From positions 1 through 64,000 of the forward strand of contig NZ_KB900726.1 of the NCBI RefSeq assembly GCF_000379185.1: a stretch of 64,000 nt of DNA. The letters run 5' to 3'. Position 1 is the first letter of the stretch; each line of letters opens with the position of its first letter. The notes beneath the pieces are model-generated. The model did not search any database. It was not told the DNA's origin and worked only from the letters and a program-made list of their open reading frames with translations. Positions 26,155-36,049 of the stretch are shown piece after piece. The stretch comes from Capnocytophaga cynodegmi DSM 19736. Lineage in GTDB: Bacteria > Bacteroidota > Bacteroidia > Flavobacteriales > Flavobacteriaceae. The position numbers were made by a program, and so were the translations under genes.

Positions 26155-26162
26155 CAAAGATA
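26155..26162 (-). promoter_or_regulatory. -7 promoter box (TATCTTTG) of threonine dehydrogenase
   Basis: An exact TAnnTTTG on the minus strand. It overlaps the upstream in-frame ATG at 26157, which supports the internal start at 26118. Confidence 0.6.
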
Positions 26163-26285
26163 AGAAAAAAAAGTAAATCCAGAATTTATAACTCTACATT
26201 TTCAAGTTAAAAAAAGTATAAAAGATTGGCTACTTTGAAAAACAATAGAATAGGTGATAGTTTTTTCATTTTTCAACTTTTTTTG

Positions 26286-26293
26286 TACCTTTG
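26286..26293 (+). promoter_or_regulatory. -7 promoter box (TACCTTTG) of fabI
   Basis: An exact TAnnTTTG, 21 bp before the fabI start. The -33 region is a T-rich run rather than a clean TTTG. Confidence 0.55.
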
Positions 26294-26314
26294 TCCGAAT
26301 AAAAAAGAATCATT

Positions 26315-27121
26315 ATGTATAATTTACTAAAAGGGAAAAGAGGAATTATCTTCGGTGCTTTAGATGAAAATTCAATAGCTTGGAAAACAGCAGAACGTGT
26401 TCACGAAGAAGGAGGAAAATTTGTGCTAACAAACGCCCCAATTGCAATGCGTATGGGACAAATAAAACAATTGGCAGAAAAAACAGGTTCGGAAATTATT
26501 CCTGCTGATGCTACCAATATGGAAGACTTGCAAAATTTGGTAACCAAAGCAATGGAAATATTGGGAGGAAAATTGGATTTTGTACTTCATTCTATCGGAA
26601 TGTCCGTAAATGTTCGTAAAAATATTCCTTACACCGAGTCAAATTATGATTTTACGGGAAAAGGTTGGGACGTTTCAGCTCTTTCTTTCCATAAAGTGTG
26701 TCAAGTTCTTTACAAAAATGATGCGATGAATGAATGGGGAAGTATCGTAGCTCTTACATATATGGCGGCACAACGAACTTTTCCTGATTACAACGATATG
26801 GCAGATAATAAAGCATATTTGGAGTCAATTGCTCGTAGTTTTGGATATTTCTTCGGAAAAGATAAAAAAGTACGTGTTAATACAATTTCTCAATCTCCTA
26901 CGCCAACCACTGCAGGACAAGGAGTTAAAGGATTTGATGGATTTATTTCATATGCTGAAAAAATGTCTCCATTAGGTAATGCTACTGCACAAGATTGTGC
27001 CGATTATACTGTGAGTTTGTTTTCTGACTTGACTCGCAAGGTTACAATGCAAAATCTTTTCCACGATGGAGGATTTTCTAATACTGGTGTTAGTCAGGAA
27101 GTTATAGAAAGATTTAGCTAA
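26315..27121 (+). CDS. fabI: Enoyl-ACP reductase (NADH)
   Basis: A 268-residue short-chain reductase that performs the last step of each fatty-acid elongation cycle. The N-terminus has the FabI-style cofactor site (GALDENSIAWKTAERVHEEG), and the active site is Tyr-x6-Lys in YNDMADNK (about 163-170). IPADATN (about 67-73) and LHSIGMS (about 91-97) also match. The target position of triclosan-like inhibitors is thus conserved. It is transcribed from its own promoter, with yidD and dgt downstream on the same strand after a hairpin. Confidence 0.94.
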   Translation: MYNLLKGKRGIIFGALDENSIAWKTAERVHEEGGKFVLTNAPIAMRMGQIKQLAEKTGSEIIPADATNMEDLQNLVTKAMEILGGKLDFVLHSIGMSVNVRKNIPYTESNYDFTGKGWDVSALSFHKVCQVLYKNDAMNEWGSIVALTYMAAQRTFPDYNDMADNKAYLESIARSFGYFFGKDKKVRVNTISQSPTPTTAGQGVKGFDGFISYAEKMSPLGNATAQDCADYTVSLFSDLTRKVTMQNLFHDGGFSNTGVSQEVIERFS

Positions 27122-27145
27122 TTAGTTTAGAACTTCATTTTATTT

Positions 27146-27201
27146 GGCAGTAAGTTCTGCAGATTTTTCAACTGCGTACGATTATTCTGTAACTTACTGC
27201 C
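27146..27201 (+). terminator. Probable terminator or attenuator between fabI and yidD
   Basis: An 11-bp perfect inverted repeat (GGCAGTAAGTT at 27146-27156 with AACTTACTGCC at 27191-27201) and a 34-nt loop, followed by TTTTAGG. The short T-run suggests partial termination before yidD. Confidence 0.5.
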
Positions 27202-27221
27202 TTTTAGGTTATAAATTAGTA

Positions 27222-27446
27222 ATGTTAAGAAAAATACTCATATTTCCTTTTGTTCTATTAGTTCGATTTTATCAGCTATTTATATCTCCGTTAAAGCCAC
27301 CAACTTGCAGATATACACCAACTTGCTCTCAATATACGTTGGAAGCCTTAAAAAAACACGGAATTTTAAAAGGAGGTTGGTATGCGATTAAGCGAATTCT
27401 TAGTTGCCATCCTTGGGGAGGAAGCGGATATGATCCTGTGCCTTAA
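27222..27446 (+). CDS. yidD: Membrane protein insertion efficiency factor YidD
   Basis: A 74-residue protein of the YidD (DUF37) family, which assists YidC-mediated insertion. The N-terminal amphipathic helix ([20 protein letters not shown]) and the signature [15 protein letters not shown] are present, as is the ending [13 protein letters not shown]. The ATG at 27222 is preferred to the TTG at 27144, because the longer version would add 26 residues that run through a hairpin and do not occur in the family. It lies 21 bp before dgt. Confidence 0.92.
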   Translation: MLRKILIFPFVLLVRFYQLFISPLKPPTCRYTPTCSQYTLEALKKHGILKGGWYAIKRILSCHPWGGSGYDPVP

Positions 27447-27467
27447 TTATTAAAAATATAAAAGCCA

Positions 27468-28802
27468 ATGAATTGGGAAAGTTTACTCTCTTTGAATCGA
27501 TATGGAGATTTGGAGAAACGTTTGCGTAAAGGACAAAATGAAACACGCCTGAATTTTGATTCAGATTATGATCGTGTTGTCTTCTCAAGTGCGTTTAGGA
27601 GTTTGCAGGATAAAACGCAGGTGATTCCTTTGTCAAAAACAAGTTTTGTGCATACACGTCTGACTCACAGTATGGAAGTATCAGTAGTTGGAAGAAGTTT
27701 GGGAAGGGCTGTGGGGAATTATATTTCAGAAAAATATCCCAGTTTACAAACCTTAGGTTATCAGGCGAATGATTTTGGAGCTATCGTGGCGGCAGCAGCT
27801 TTGGCTCACGATATTGGAAATCCTCCTTTTGGGCATAGTGGAGAAAAAGCCATAGGCGAGTTTTTTAAGTATAAGAAAGGAGCAGACATTAAGTCTTTCC
27901 TTTCAGAAAAAGAGTATGAGGATTTGTGTAGTTTTGAAGGAAATGCCAACGGATTTCGCATTTTAAACGAATCCAGACCAGGAGTTGAAGGAGGTTTACG
28001 ACTTTCATTTGCAACACTTGGAGCATTTACGAAGTACCCAAAGGAATCTTTACCCGTTCGTCCCACCAAAAATATTTCAGATAAGAAGTATGGCTTTTTT
28101 CAATCCGAAAGAGATTTTTTCGTTGATGTGGCGAGTGAACTTCAATTGAAATCCAATTCTACTAATTCTGATTTGCGGTTTTCTCGACATCCTCTTGCTT
28201 TTTTGGTGGAAGCTGCTGATGATATATGCTACACAATCATCGATTTTGAAGACGGAATCAATTTGGGGCTAATTTCTGAGGATTTAGCATTGGAATATCT
28301 TGGAAAATTGATAAATGAGCGAATTAACATAAAGAAATACACCCAATTACTTACAAAAGAGGAACGCATTGCTTATCTCAGGGCTATTGCTATTGGTACA
28401 CTTATTCAGGAAGCTGTAGAAATTTTCATCAAAAATGAAGAGGATATTCTCAAAGGTGATTTTCATTCTTCGCTTTTGAGTAAAAGTACTTACAGACCTC
28501 AGATAGAAGATATTATAGATATCAGTGTATCACATATTTATCAATCAGATGAGGTGGTTGAAAAGGAAATTTCTGGTTACGTTGTACTTCAAAATCTGCT
28601 TGATGTGTTCTTTGCTGCGGCAATGAACGATTATAAGGGCAAACTTACGTCTTTTGATAAATCAATTTTCAAAATCCTTCCAGAAAAGTATAAAAAAGAA
28701 ACTTCTCTTTATGATAAAATAATGGGAATTACCTGTTATATAGCCAGCTTAACCGATAGTAAGGCTGTAGAACTTCATTTGAAAACTTTAGGTAAGTTAT
28801 AA
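27468..28802 (+). CDS. dgt: Deoxyguanosinetriphosphate triphosphohydrolase (dGTPase)
   Basis: A 444-residue HD-domain enzyme that splits dGTP, and perhaps other dNTPs, into the nucleoside and triphosphate. Metal ligands are seen as His67 (RLTHSMEV) and His114-Asp115 (AHDIGNPPFGHSGE). The later conserved segment VEAADDICYTIIDFEDG (about 245-261) gives the last Asp. The length fits the longer Dgt class. The gene ends inside rlmB on the other strand, with a 6-bp tail-to-tail overlap. Confidence 0.93.
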   Translation: MNWESLLSLNRYGDLEKRLRKGQNETRLNFDSDYDRVVFSSAFRSLQDKTQVIPLSKTSFVHTRLTHSMEVSVVGRSLGRAVGNYISEKYPSLQTLGYQANDFGAIVAAAALAHDIGNPPFGHSGEKAIGEFFKYKKGADIKSFLSEKEYEDLCSFEGNANGFRILNESRPGVEGGLRLSFATLGAFTKYPKESLPVRPTKNISDKKYGFFQSERDFFVDVASELQLKSNSTNSDLRFSRHPLAFLVEAADDICYTIIDFEDGINLGLISEDLALEYLGKLINERINIKKYTQLLTKEERIAYLRAIAIGTLIQEAVEIFIKNEEDILKGDFHSSLLSKSTYRPQIEDIIDISVSHIYQSDEVVEKEISGYVVLQNLLDVFFAAAMNDYKGKLTSFDKSIFKILPEKYKKETSLYDKIMGITCYIASLTDSKAVELHLKTLGKL

Positions 28803-29543
28803 CGTTTGCATTATCCGCTGTCGCATAGCCTCGTATAAAAATACGCCACAAGCTACAGAAACATTCAAAGAGCTAATTTCTCCTGTCATTGGGAGTTTAG
28901 CTTTATCATCTGCAAGTTTGATTAAGGCTGGAGATACGCCGACATCTTCCGCACCCATTATAATTGCCAGAGGTTCAGTCATCGAAATGTCATATAGGAG
29001 TTTATCTGTCTTTTCGGTAGCCACAATGGTTTTTATCCCACTTCCTTGAAGATAATAAACGGCATCTTTCAAGTTATCAACTTTGCAAACGGGAACATTA
29101 AAAGCAGCTCCAGCTGAGGTTTTTATTGTATCAGCAGTTATTGAAACACTTCCTCTTTTGGGTATGATAATTCCCGAAACGCCAGTGCATTCAGCGGTGC
29201 GGATAATAGCTCCAAAATTGCGAACATCTGAAAGGTGATCTAATATCAGAAAAAGAGGAACTTTTCCACTTTCAATTGTTGTAATGACCAGATTTTCAAA
29301 ATTATGATATTCCACAGGTGACAGATTTGCTACAACACCTTGATGATTTTTTTTTGTCAGACGATTTAATTTTTCAATAGGAACATAAGAAGCGATAATT
29401 TGTTCTTGTTTCAGTAATGCTTGTAATTCCTGAAAAAGAGAACCTTTTAATCCCTTCTGGATAAAAATTTTGTCAATTGTTTTTCCTGCTGAAATGGCTT
29501 CTATAACGGCACGAATGCCAAAAATTTGATATTCTTTTTCCAT
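28797..29543 (-). CDS. rlmB: 23S rRNA (guanosine-2'-O-)-methyltransferase RlmB (SpoU/TrmH family)
   Basis: A 248-residue SPOUT methyltransferase. An N-terminal L30-like substrate-binding domain (about 1-75, starting YQIFGIRAVIEAI) precedes the knotted catalytic domain. The latter has motif 1 NFGAIIRTAECTGVSG, motif 2 IIMGAEDVGVSP and motif 3 LPMTGEISSLNVSVACGVFLYEA (shown in part: SLNVSVACGVFLYE). RlmB methylates G2251 in the ribosomal P loop; a TrmH-like role on tRNA is less likely given the N-terminal domain. It is 36 bp after the GSCFA gene on the same strand. Confidence 0.9.
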   Translation of the reverse strand: MEKEYQIFGIRAVIEAISAGKTIDKIFIQKGLKGSLFQELQALLKQEQIIASYVPIEKLNRLTKKNHQGVVANLSPVEYHNFENLVITTIESGKVPLFLILDHLSDVRNFGAIIRTAECTGVSGIIIPKRGSVSITADTIKTSAGAAFNVPVCKVDNLKDAVYYLQGSGIKTIVATEKTDKLLYDISMTEPLAIIMGAEDVGVSPALIKLADDKAKLPMTGEISSLNVSVACGVFLYEAMRQRIMQTL

Positions 29544-29579
29544 AGTTTTTTTAATTTAAAAAATAAAAAGTGTTGTTTT

Positions 29580-30530
29580 TTATTGTTGAAAAGTCATAAA
29601 AGGATACTTTTCGATGATTTTGTGTATTTTTTCAGATAATTTCTGTTGAAAAATTTTAGATTGTTCGCTTTTTGGGTGAAAAACTTTATGTTTCAGTCCT
29701 TTTTGTATAGAATCTATTTGTTTCATATCATAAAAGCATTCTTCAGATATGTATTTTTCCACAAAACGCTCCCAGATATAGTCAATTGCCACATCAGAAG
29801 GATGTAACATATCTTCTGCGTAAAAACGATAATCTCGTAACTCGTCCAACATAATTTCATACGAAGGAAAGTATTGTATTTCAGTGTTCTGCAATAAAAA
29901 AGAGTGCAAACCAGCAATTAGGTGAGCTTTACTTATTTGATTTTCAACAAATCCGTCCTTTAAGTGTCTAACTGGCGAAATTGTATATACGATTTTTATT
30001 TTGGGATTTTTATTTTTTATTTGATTTACAGTATTTTGAATGCTTTTTTCAATTTCACGAACAGAAAGTAATTTTTTTGAGAAATTTGCCTGAGGTACTT
30101 TATGGCAATTAGCCACCACATTTCCATTTTCGAGAGAATATGCCCAAGATGTTCCCAATGTAATGAATAGAAAATCAGAGTTTTGAATTGAATTTTTGAA
30201 TTCTTCAGTTTTTTTATTCGCAATATCTATTGCCTCGCTTAACGAGGTTTGGCTTAGCTCGGAATGTAAGTCAAACGAATGCCACAAATCATTGTGTTTA
30301 AAAAAATCATTTTCATCAAAATAGGTGTTTTCCAATGATTTTTTCACTAATTTTTCAATTGCTAAAGGGTGAAAAAGAATCCCAAAAGGATTTGTAACTA
30401 TTTGGAAATTATAGTATTTTAGTTTTTTAGCAATATTTGTTGAAAAACACGACCCAATACTCAAAATTCGGTTGTTGTAACTGATTTTGAAGTCTGATTC
30501 TTTCAAAGGGACGATGGTTCTGAAATTCAT
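29580..30530 (-). CDS. GSCFA-domain protein
   Basis: A 316-residue protein of the GSCFA family, named after the motif seen here as GSCFS (26-30). The family belongs to the SGNH/GDSL-like hydrolase fold. Ser27 in the first block and a DMLHPSDVAIDYIWERF block near residue 240 provide the likely Ser and Asp-x-x-His catalytic residues. There is no signal peptide, so it is cytoplasmic. Members in Bacteroidota are conserved, but no substrate is known; an esterase or acyl-transfer role is an inference. Upstream partner of rlmB in a probable two-gene unit. Confidence 0.88.
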   Translation of the reverse strand: MNFRTIVPLKESDFKISYNNRILSIGSCFSTNIAKKLKYYNFQIVTNPFGILFHPLAIEKLVKKSLENTYFDENDFFKHNDLWHSFDLHSELSQTSLSEAIDIANKKTEEFKNSIQNSDFLFITLGTSWAYSLENGNVVANCHKVPQANFSKKLLSVREIEKSIQNTVNQIKNKNPKIKIVYTISPVRHLKDGFVENQISKAHLIAGLHSFLLQNTEIQYFPSYEIMLDELRDYRFYAEDMLHPSDVAIDYIWERFVEKYISEECFYDMKQIDSIQKGLKHKVFHPKSEQSKIFQQKLSEKIHKIIEKYPFMTFQQ

Positions 30531-30776
30531 TTTTATAGAAAGTGATTTGAGGGCAAAAGTATGAAATTTTCAGTTGAAAGCTAATTATTGAGAATTAAAA
30601 AATGAAAACTTAAAAGAGAGATATATAAATTATTGAATTATACTTGTTTTACTCTTTTTAAAGTTAAAAAAAGTGAAAATAGATACAGATATGAAAAAAA
30701 ATATGTAATTTCGGCAATTGTTTTCATTTGAGAATACAAAAATGATGTATGAATAAATTTTAAGGAGAAAAAGAAG

Positions 30777-31649
30777 ATGGATTTGATAAATCATTTGATG
30801 TCGGCAGTTTTGATGTTGATTACTTTCGCGATAGGTAGTTCTTTGCGTTTCAGTGACTTTGAGAACGTATTTAAAAAATCAAAAGCATTTAATATAGGAT
30901 TAATAGCTCAAATGGTATTTTTGCCAATTTTAGCGTTTTTAGTTGCTTATTTTTCCGATTTGTCTCCTGAATTAAAAGTGGGATTAATTATTGTGGCTAT
31001 TTGTCCTGGAGGAACAACATCTAATTTTATTACTTATTTAGTTAATGCAGATACGGCTTTGGCAGTAGCTTTAACAACTATCAATAGTATCTTAATTTTG
31101 CTAACAATTCCTACCTTAGCCAATGTTGCGATTTCATTATTTATGGGAACCTCTTCAGAGTTTTCATTGTCAATGTTGGATACTTTTTGGGAAGTTAGTA
31201 AAATTACAATAATTCCAGCTTTTTTAGGTTTGGTTTTCAATCGCTATCTTCCAGATGTAACAGCACGAATCAAAATTCCTTTAAAAGTTATCAATACAAT
31301 TTTACTTGGGTTAGTCTTTATTATTAAATTCTTTGCAGATAAAGATTCAGGAGGAACAGGAATCGTTTTTGACGAAATTCTTGGTATACTTCCATACGCT
31401 TTAATTATGCACTTAAGTTCGATGATTTTGAGTTATGTGATTTCTAAAAAGGTTTTTCACATCACCAACATACAATCTGCTACAATAGGTATAGAAGTAG
31501 GGTTGCAAAATACGGTACTGGCTATTTATGTGGCAGGACTCATTCAAAGTGTAGAAATGGCAAAACCAGCATTAGTTTTTGCTATGTTTTCTTTTTTTAC
31601 GACATTAATCTTCGCTTTTGTCGTGATGAGAGCAAGATATAATAGATAG
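30777..31649 (+). CDS. Bile acid:sodium symporter (BASS) family transporter
   Basis: A 290-residue membrane protein with about nine or ten helices. Family marks include FAIGSSLRFSDFENVFKK near the N-terminus, the core segment AICPGGTTSNFITYLVNADTAL (shown in part: CPGGTTSNFITYLVNAD) at about 80-97, and IGIEVGLQNTVLAIYVAG (about 239-256) in the second half. Bacterial BASS proteins carry bile acids, pantoate, pyruvate or other organic anions with sodium, so the substrate is open. The 246-bp gap upstream has no recognisable gene. The phosphatase gene follows after 30 bp. Confidence 0.88.
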   Translation: MDLINHLMSAVLMLITFAIGSSLRFSDFENVFKKSKAFNIGLIAQMVFLPILAFLVAYFSDLSPELKVGLIIVAICPGGTTSNFITYLVNADTALAVALTTINSILILLTIPTLANVAISLFMGTSSEFSLSMLDTFWEVSKITIIPAFLGLVFNRYLPDVTARIKIPLKVINTILLGLVFIIKFFADKDSGGTGIVFDEILGILPYALIMHLSSMILSYVISKKVFHITNIQSATIGIEVGLQNTVLAIYVAGLIQSVEMAKPALVFAMFSFFTTLIFAFVVMRARYNR

Positions 31650-31679
31650 AAGAATAAATAATTTTCAGAAAATCAAATT

Positions 31680-32231
31680 ATGAATATTAAGTGTACGTTT
31701 TTTGTTGTTTGTTTTTTATGTTTCTTATCGCTTTTTTCTCAAAATCAAGCAGAATTAATTAGTGCTGAAGCTAATCTATATAAGGTAGATGATAGATTGT
31801 ATCGCAGTGAGCAACTAAGAGAAGAAGATAGACAAGCAATAGAAAAAACACCAATAAAAACAATTATAAATTTGCGTTATTTTACACGTGGTGGAAATTC
31901 TAAAGTCTTTGGTAAAAATGGAAACATAAACCTAATAAATGTTCCATTACTAACTTGGAGAATTAAAACAAAGGATATAGCCAATGTGCTTTCAAAAATA
32001 AGAAAACATCAGCAAGAAGGAGCTGTGTTGGTACATTGTTATCACGGGGCAGACAGAACAGGAATTATGGTAGCGATGTATCGGATTATTTACCATAATT
32101 GGAGTATTGAACAAGCTAAAAAAGAAATGCAACAAGGACCTTTTGGTTATCATAGTATTTGGAGAAACTTGGATAGACTTCTTACTGAAAAAAACGTAAA
32201 TGAAATTAAAAAAGAACTAGGAATTAATTAA
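31680..32231 (+). CDS. Exported dual-specificity/tyrosine phosphatase
   Basis: A 183-residue protein with a signal peptide (MNIKCTFFVVCFLCFLSLFSQ) and a DSP-type phosphatase domain. The active-site loop HCYHGADRTG holds Cys120 and Arg126 in the Cx5R pattern. It sits in or beyond the periplasm, so it may act on surface phosphate groups or on host or diet phosphates. A general acid is not clearly assigned. It follows the BASS gene after 30 bp and may be co-transcribed with it. Related secreted DSPs in Bacteroidota are largely uncharacterised. Confidence 0.82.
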   Translation: MNIKCTFFVVCFLCFLSLFSQNQAELISAEANLYKVDDRLYRSEQLREEDRQAIEKTPIKTIINLRYFTRGGNSKVFGKNGNINLINVPLLTWRIKTKDIANVLSKIRKHQQEGAVLVHCYHGADRTGIMVAMYRIIYHNWSIEQAKKEMQQGPFGYHSIWRNLDRLLTEKNVNEIKKELGIN

Positions 32232-32432
32232 ATCGAACAGATTAGTCTACTGATTGATGATAAAAAAAATAGCAGAATCAATAAAAATTTTGTGATATTT
32301 GTAACAAAAATATTTTTTTGATAAAATTGTTTTTGATTTAATTTATTGATATTTAGTTTGTTGGAATTTTGTTGCTCAATTTCCCTTGTTAAGGTTAAAG
32401 TTTGTAGTCTTATTTAATGTGTTGATTTCTTG

Positions 32433-32460
32433 TTGTTTTGGAAATAAAACTATACTTTTG
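32433..32460 (+). promoter_or_regulatory. Promoter of the str/S10 ribosomal block (-33 TTG, -7 TACTTTTG)
   Basis: TTG at 32433-32435 and TACTTTTG at 32453-32460 have a 17-bp spacer. Transcription would begin near 32467, giving a 107-nt leader before rpsL. The rest of the 342-bp gap (32232-32432) is AT-rich with no gene seen. Confidence 0.65.
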
Positions 32461-32573
32461 CACCCGCAAATTATGGAGTAGATAAGGAAGTTCAGGATTT
32501 GCAGAAGAGGTTTTTCGGAATCTTTAAAAGCTAAGTAAATTAATTTTAAGTAAATAATATTGTAAATTAAATT

Positions 32574-32981
32574 ATGCCAACAATTTCACAATTAGTACGA
32601 AAAGGAAGAACCAGAATTACCAAGAAGAGTAAATCGGTTGCTTTGGATTCGTGTCCTCAACGAAGAGGAGTGTGTACGCGTGTTTATACAACAACGCCGA
32701 AAAAACCAAATTCGGCAATGCGTAAAGTTGCTCGTGTTCGTTTGACAAATGGCAATGAAGTGAATGCTTACATTCCAGGTGAAGGACATAACCTCCAAGA
32801 GCACTCAATAGTATTGGTACGAGGCGGAAGGGTAAAAGATTTACCGGGTGTTCGTTACCACATCGTTCGTGGTGCGTTAGACACAGCGGGAGTAGCAGGA
32901 AGAACGCAAAGACGTTCTAAATATGGAGCTAAGCGTCCAAAACCAGGACAGGCAGCAGCACCAGCAAAAGGGAAAAAGTAA
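32574..32981 (+). CDS. rpsL: Small ribosomal subunit protein uS12
   Basis: A 135-residue decoding-centre protein. The [11 protein letters not shown] loop (41-51) keeps both lysines, so the classic streptomycin-resistance substitution is absent. The second conserved loop [15 protein letters not shown] is intact, with the Asp-containing PGV segment. A short Ala-Pro-Lys-rich tail is normal for Bacteroidota. It is the first gene of the ribosomal block, with rpsG 24 bp downstream. Confidence 0.98.
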   Translation: MPTISQLVRKGRTRITKKSKSVALDSCPQRRGVCTRVYTTTPKKPNSAMRKVARVRLTNGNEVNAYIPGEGHNLQEHSIVLVRGGRVKDLPGVRYHIVRGALDTAGVAGRTQRRSKYGAKRPKPGQAAAPAKGKK

Positions 32982-33005
32982 TAAAAAATCTTTTAACGAG
33001 AAGAA

Positions 33006-33482
33006 ATGAGAAAAAGACAGGCTAAAAAGAGACCTCTTTTACCAGATCCAAAGTTTAATGATCAATTGGTAACACGTTTTGTAAATAACTTAATGTGGGA
33101 TGGTAAAAAGTCAGTGGCTTTTAAAGTTTTCTATGATGCGCTTGACATCGTAGAGCAAAAGAAAAATAATGAGGAAAAATCTGCATTGGAAGTGTGGAAA
33201 GATGCTTTGACAAATGTAATGCCTCACGTAGAAGTTCGTTCGCGTCGTGTAGGTGGAGCAACTTTTCAAATACCTATGCAAATCAGACCAGACAGAAAAG
33301 TGTCAATGGCAATGAAGTGGTTGATTGGTTACGCTCGTAAACGTAATGAGAAATCAATGGCTCAAAAATTGGCTGGAGAGATATTGTCTGCGGCAAAAGA
33401 AGAAGGTGCTGCAGTTAAGAAAAGAATGGATACGCATAAAATGGCAGAAGCTAACAAGGCTTTCTCTCATTTTAGATTTTAA
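33006..33482 (+). CDS. rpsG: Small ribosomal subunit protein uS7
   Basis: A 158-residue protein that starts assembly of the 30S head by binding the 3' major domain of 16S rRNA. The N-terminal [14 protein letters not shown] segment and the beta-hairpin [18 protein letters not shown] are present. The C-terminus ends in AFSHFRF. It is 14 bp before fusA, as in the str operon of most bacteria. Confidence 0.98.
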   Translation: MRKRQAKKRPLLPDPKFNDQLVTRFVNNLMWDGKKSVAFKVFYDALDIVEQKKNNEEKSALEVWKDALTNVMPHVEVRSRRVGGATFQIPMQIRPDRKVSMAMKWLIGYARKRNEKSMAQKLAGEILSAAKEEGAAVKKRMDTHKMAEANKAFSHFRF

Positions 33483-33496
33483 TACATAGATATATA

Positions 33497-35617
33497 ATGA
33501 GTAGAGATTTAAAATATACAAGAAATATTGGTATTGCCGCACACATTGATGCGGGGAAAACTACAACTACAGAGCGTATTCTATTCTATACAGGTAAAAC
33601 ACACAAATTAGGGGAAGTTCACGATGGAGCTTCTACAATGGACTGGATGGAGCAAGAAGCTGAGCGTGGAATCACAATTCAGTCTGCTGCTACAACTTGT
33701 GTGTGGAATTTTCCTACAGAACAAGGAAAACCTACAGCTGATGCTAAGGAATATCATTTTAATATTATTGATACTCCTGGTCACGTTGACTTTACTGTGG
33801 AGGTAAACCGCTCGTTGCGTGTGTTGGACGGATTAGTGTTCTTGTTCAGTGCAGTAGATGGAGTAGAGCCTCAATCAGAAACAAATTGGCGTTTGGCGGA
33901 TAACTACAGAGTGCCACGTATAGGGTTTGTTAATAAAATGGATAGACAAGGTGCAAACTTTTTGAACGTTTGTAACCAAGTGAAAGAAATGTTGAAATCA
34001 AATGCGGTGCCTATCGTTCTTCCTATTGGAGATGAAGCTGACTTTAAAGGTGTTGTAGATTTGATTAAAAATCGTGCTATCGTGTGGCACGAAGAAACTC
34101 AAGGAGCAACTTTTGATGTTGTTGAGATTCCTGAGGAAATGAAAGACGAGGTTCACGAGTATCGTGCTCACCTGATTGAGGAAGTAGCAGGATATGATGA
34201 GGGACTTTTGGAGAAATTTATGGAAGATGAAAATTCTATTACAGAAGATGAAATCCATAAAGCACTAAGAGCGGCAGTTATGGATATGGCTATCATTCCT
34301 ATGGTGTGTGGTTCTTCTTTCAAAAACAAAGGAGTTCAGTTTATGTTAGATGCGGTTTGTCGTTACTTGCCTTCTCCTTTGGATAAAGAGGCGATTGAAG
34401 GAACAAATCCTGATACAGGAGCAGATATTGCGAGAAAACCGTCTGTTTCAGAGCCTTTTGCTGCTTTGGCTTTCAAAATTGCAACAGATCCTTATGTAGG
34501 TCGTTTAGCGTTCTTCCGTGCTTATTCTGGTCACTTAGATGCAGGTTCTTATGTATTGAACACACGTTCAGGAAACAAAGAGCGTATCTCTCGTATCTAT
34601 CAGATGCACGCTAACAAACAAAATCCAATTGAGTATATTGAAGCGGGTGATATCGGAGCTGCAGTAGGGTTTAAGGATATCAAAACAGGAGACACTCTTT
34701 GTGATGAGAAACACCCAATTGTGTTGGAGTCAATGGTGTTCCCTGATCCTGTGATTGGTATTGCAATTGAACCAAAAACTAAAGCTGATGTTGATAAGAT
34801 GGGTATGGCTTTGGCTAAATTAGCTGAGGAGGATCCAACTTTCCAAGTAAAAACAGATCAAGCTTCAGGACAAACAATCATATCTGGTATGGGAGAGCTT
34901 CACTTGGACATTATCGTTGATCGTTTAAAACGTGAATTCAAGGTTGAAGTAAATCAAGGAGAGCCTCAAGTAGAATATAAAGAAGCTCTTACGGCAGTTG
35001 CAGAACACAGAGAGGTTTATAAAAAGCAATCAGGTGGACGTGGTAAGTTTGCTGATATTGTGTTCCGTATGGAACCGGCTGAAGAAGGAAAAGTAGGACT
35101 TGAATTCGTTAATGAGATCAAGGGAGGAAACATTCCAAAAGAGTACATTCCTTCTGTAGAGAAAGGATTCAAAGAAGCTATGAAAAATGGTCCTTTGGCA
35201 GGATTTGAAATGGATTCAATGAAGATTACTTTGGTTGATGGTTCTTACCACGCAGTCGATTCAGATTCTTTATCATTCGAATTGGCAGCCAAATTGGGAT
35301 ACAAAGAGGCTGCTCGTGCAGCGAAAGCTGTATTGATGGAGCCTATAATGAAGTTGGAAGTAATCACTCCAGAAGAAAATATGGGTGATATCGTTGGAGA
35401 CTTGAACCGTCGTCGTGGTCAAGTAAATGATATGGGAGATAGAAATGGAGCCAAGGTAATTAAAGCAAATGTTCCTCTATCAGAAATGTTCGGATATGTA
35501 ACAACTCTCAGAACACTTTCATCTGGGCGTGCTACTTCAACAATGGAATTCTCTCACTATGCTGAAACACCTTCAAACATAGCGGAAGAGGTAATTAAAA
35601 AAGCAAAAGGCAACTAA
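33497..35617 (+). CDS. fusA: Elongation factor G
   Basis: A 706-residue translocation GTPase. G1 is [15 protein letters not shown]3 is DTPGHVDFT, and G4 is NKMD, followed by domains II-V to a normal full length. Switch I ([18 protein letters not shown]) is intact. This is the canonical EF-G1 because it lies in the str operon, between rpsG and rpsJ with 14- and 12-bp gaps. The tuf gene that often follows fusA is absent, as is usual in Bacteroidota. Confidence 0.98.
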   Translation: MSRDLKYTRNIGIAAHIDAGKTTTTERILFYTGKTHKLGEVHDGASTMDWMEQEAERGITIQSAATTCVWNFPTEQGKPTADAKEYHFNIIDTPGHVDFTVEVNRSLRVLDGLVFLFSAVDGVEPQSETNWRLADNYRVPRIGFVNKMDRQGANFLNVCNQVKEMLKSNAVPIVLPIGDEADFKGVVDLIKNRAIVWHEETQGATFDVVEIPEEMKDEVHEYRAHLIEEVAGYDEGLLEKFMEDENSITEDEIHKALRAAVMDMAIIPMVCGSSFKNKGVQFMLDAVCRYLPSPLDKEAIEGTNPDTGADIARKPSVSEPFAALAFKIATDPYVGRLAFFRAYSGHLDAGSYVLNTRSGNKERISRIYQMHANKQNPIEYIEAGDIGAAVGFKDIKTGDTLCDEKHPIVLESMVFPDPVIGIAIEPKTKADVDKMGMALAKLAEEDPTFQVKTDQASGQTIISGMGELHLDIIVDRLKREFKVEVNQGEPQVEYKEALTAVAEHREVYKKQSGGRGKFADIVFRMEPAEEGKVGLEFVNEIKGGNIPKEYIPSVEKGFKEAMKNGPLAGFEMDSMKITLVDGSYHAVDSDSLSFELAAKLGYKEAARAAKAVLMEPIMKLEVITPEENMGDIVGDLNRRRGQVNDMGDRNGAKVIKANVPLSEMFGYVTTLRTLSSGRATSTMEFSHYAETPSNIAEEVIKKAKGN

Positions 35618-35629
35618 TTTTTTATAAAA

Positions 35630-35938
35630 ATGAGCAGTCAAAAAATCAGAATAAAGTTAAAATCTTACGATCATAACTTAGTAGATAAGTCAGCTGAGAA
35701 GATTGTAAAAACGGTGAAAGCAACAGGAGCAGTTGTAACGGGACCAATTCCATTGCCAACTCACAAAAAGATATTTACTGTATTGCGTTCTCCTCACGTA
35801 AATAAGAAGGCTCGTGAGCAGTTTCAATTAAGCTCTCACAAACGTCTTCTCGACATCTACAGTTCTTCATCAAAAACTATTGATGCTTTGATGAAACTGG
35901 AGTTACCAAGTGGAGTAGAAGTTGAAATTAAAGTGTGA
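35630..35938 (+). CDS. rpsJ: Small ribosomal subunit protein uS10
   Basis: A 102-residue 30S head protein that also pairs with NusB in antitermination. The family motif [28 protein letters not shown] is seen (core [20 protein letters not shown]). It sits only 12 bp after fusA, so the S10 block has no separate promoter here. A 151-bp structured gap follows. Confidence 0.98.
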   Translation: MSSQKIRIKLKSYDHNLVDKSAEKIVKTVKATGAVVTGPIPLPTHKKIFTVLRSPHVNKKAREQFQLSSHKRLLDIYSSSSKTIDALMKLELPSGVEVEIKV

Positions 35939-35973
35939 TAATTCACTATTTAGATTTTTAACAAAGTAAAATG

Positions 35974-36049
35974 TCCTTAAGCCAGTGAGCTAAGGAAAAA
36001 CGGATAAAAATGATTCAGGGTCAAAAGGCTGAGGCATTTTTTGACCCTG
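35974..36049 (+). promoter_or_regulatory. Structured intercistronic RNA between rpsJ and rplC
   Basis: The 151-bp gap is by far the longest in the S10-spc run. It holds two hairpins. The first pairs TCCTTA (35974-35979) with TAAGGA (35991-35996), plus an inner GC/GC. The second is a perfect 11-bp stem, CAGGGTCAAAA (36016-36026) with TTTTGACCCTG (36039-36049). No T-run follows, so it is not an intrinsic terminator. The loop GGCT could instead pair with AGCC just downstream. A ribosomal protein binding site for autogenous control of the L3-L4 genes is a plausible reading. Confidence 0.55.

Noticed and set aside
27144-27221. Longer YidD starting at the TTG at 27144
   Set aside because: The extra residues run through an 11-bp inverted repeat after fabI and are not part of the family.
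30531-30776. Small RNA or gene in the gap before the BASS transporter
   Set aside because: Only AT-rich sequence is seen, with no stable hairpin, promoter pair or frame worth reporting.
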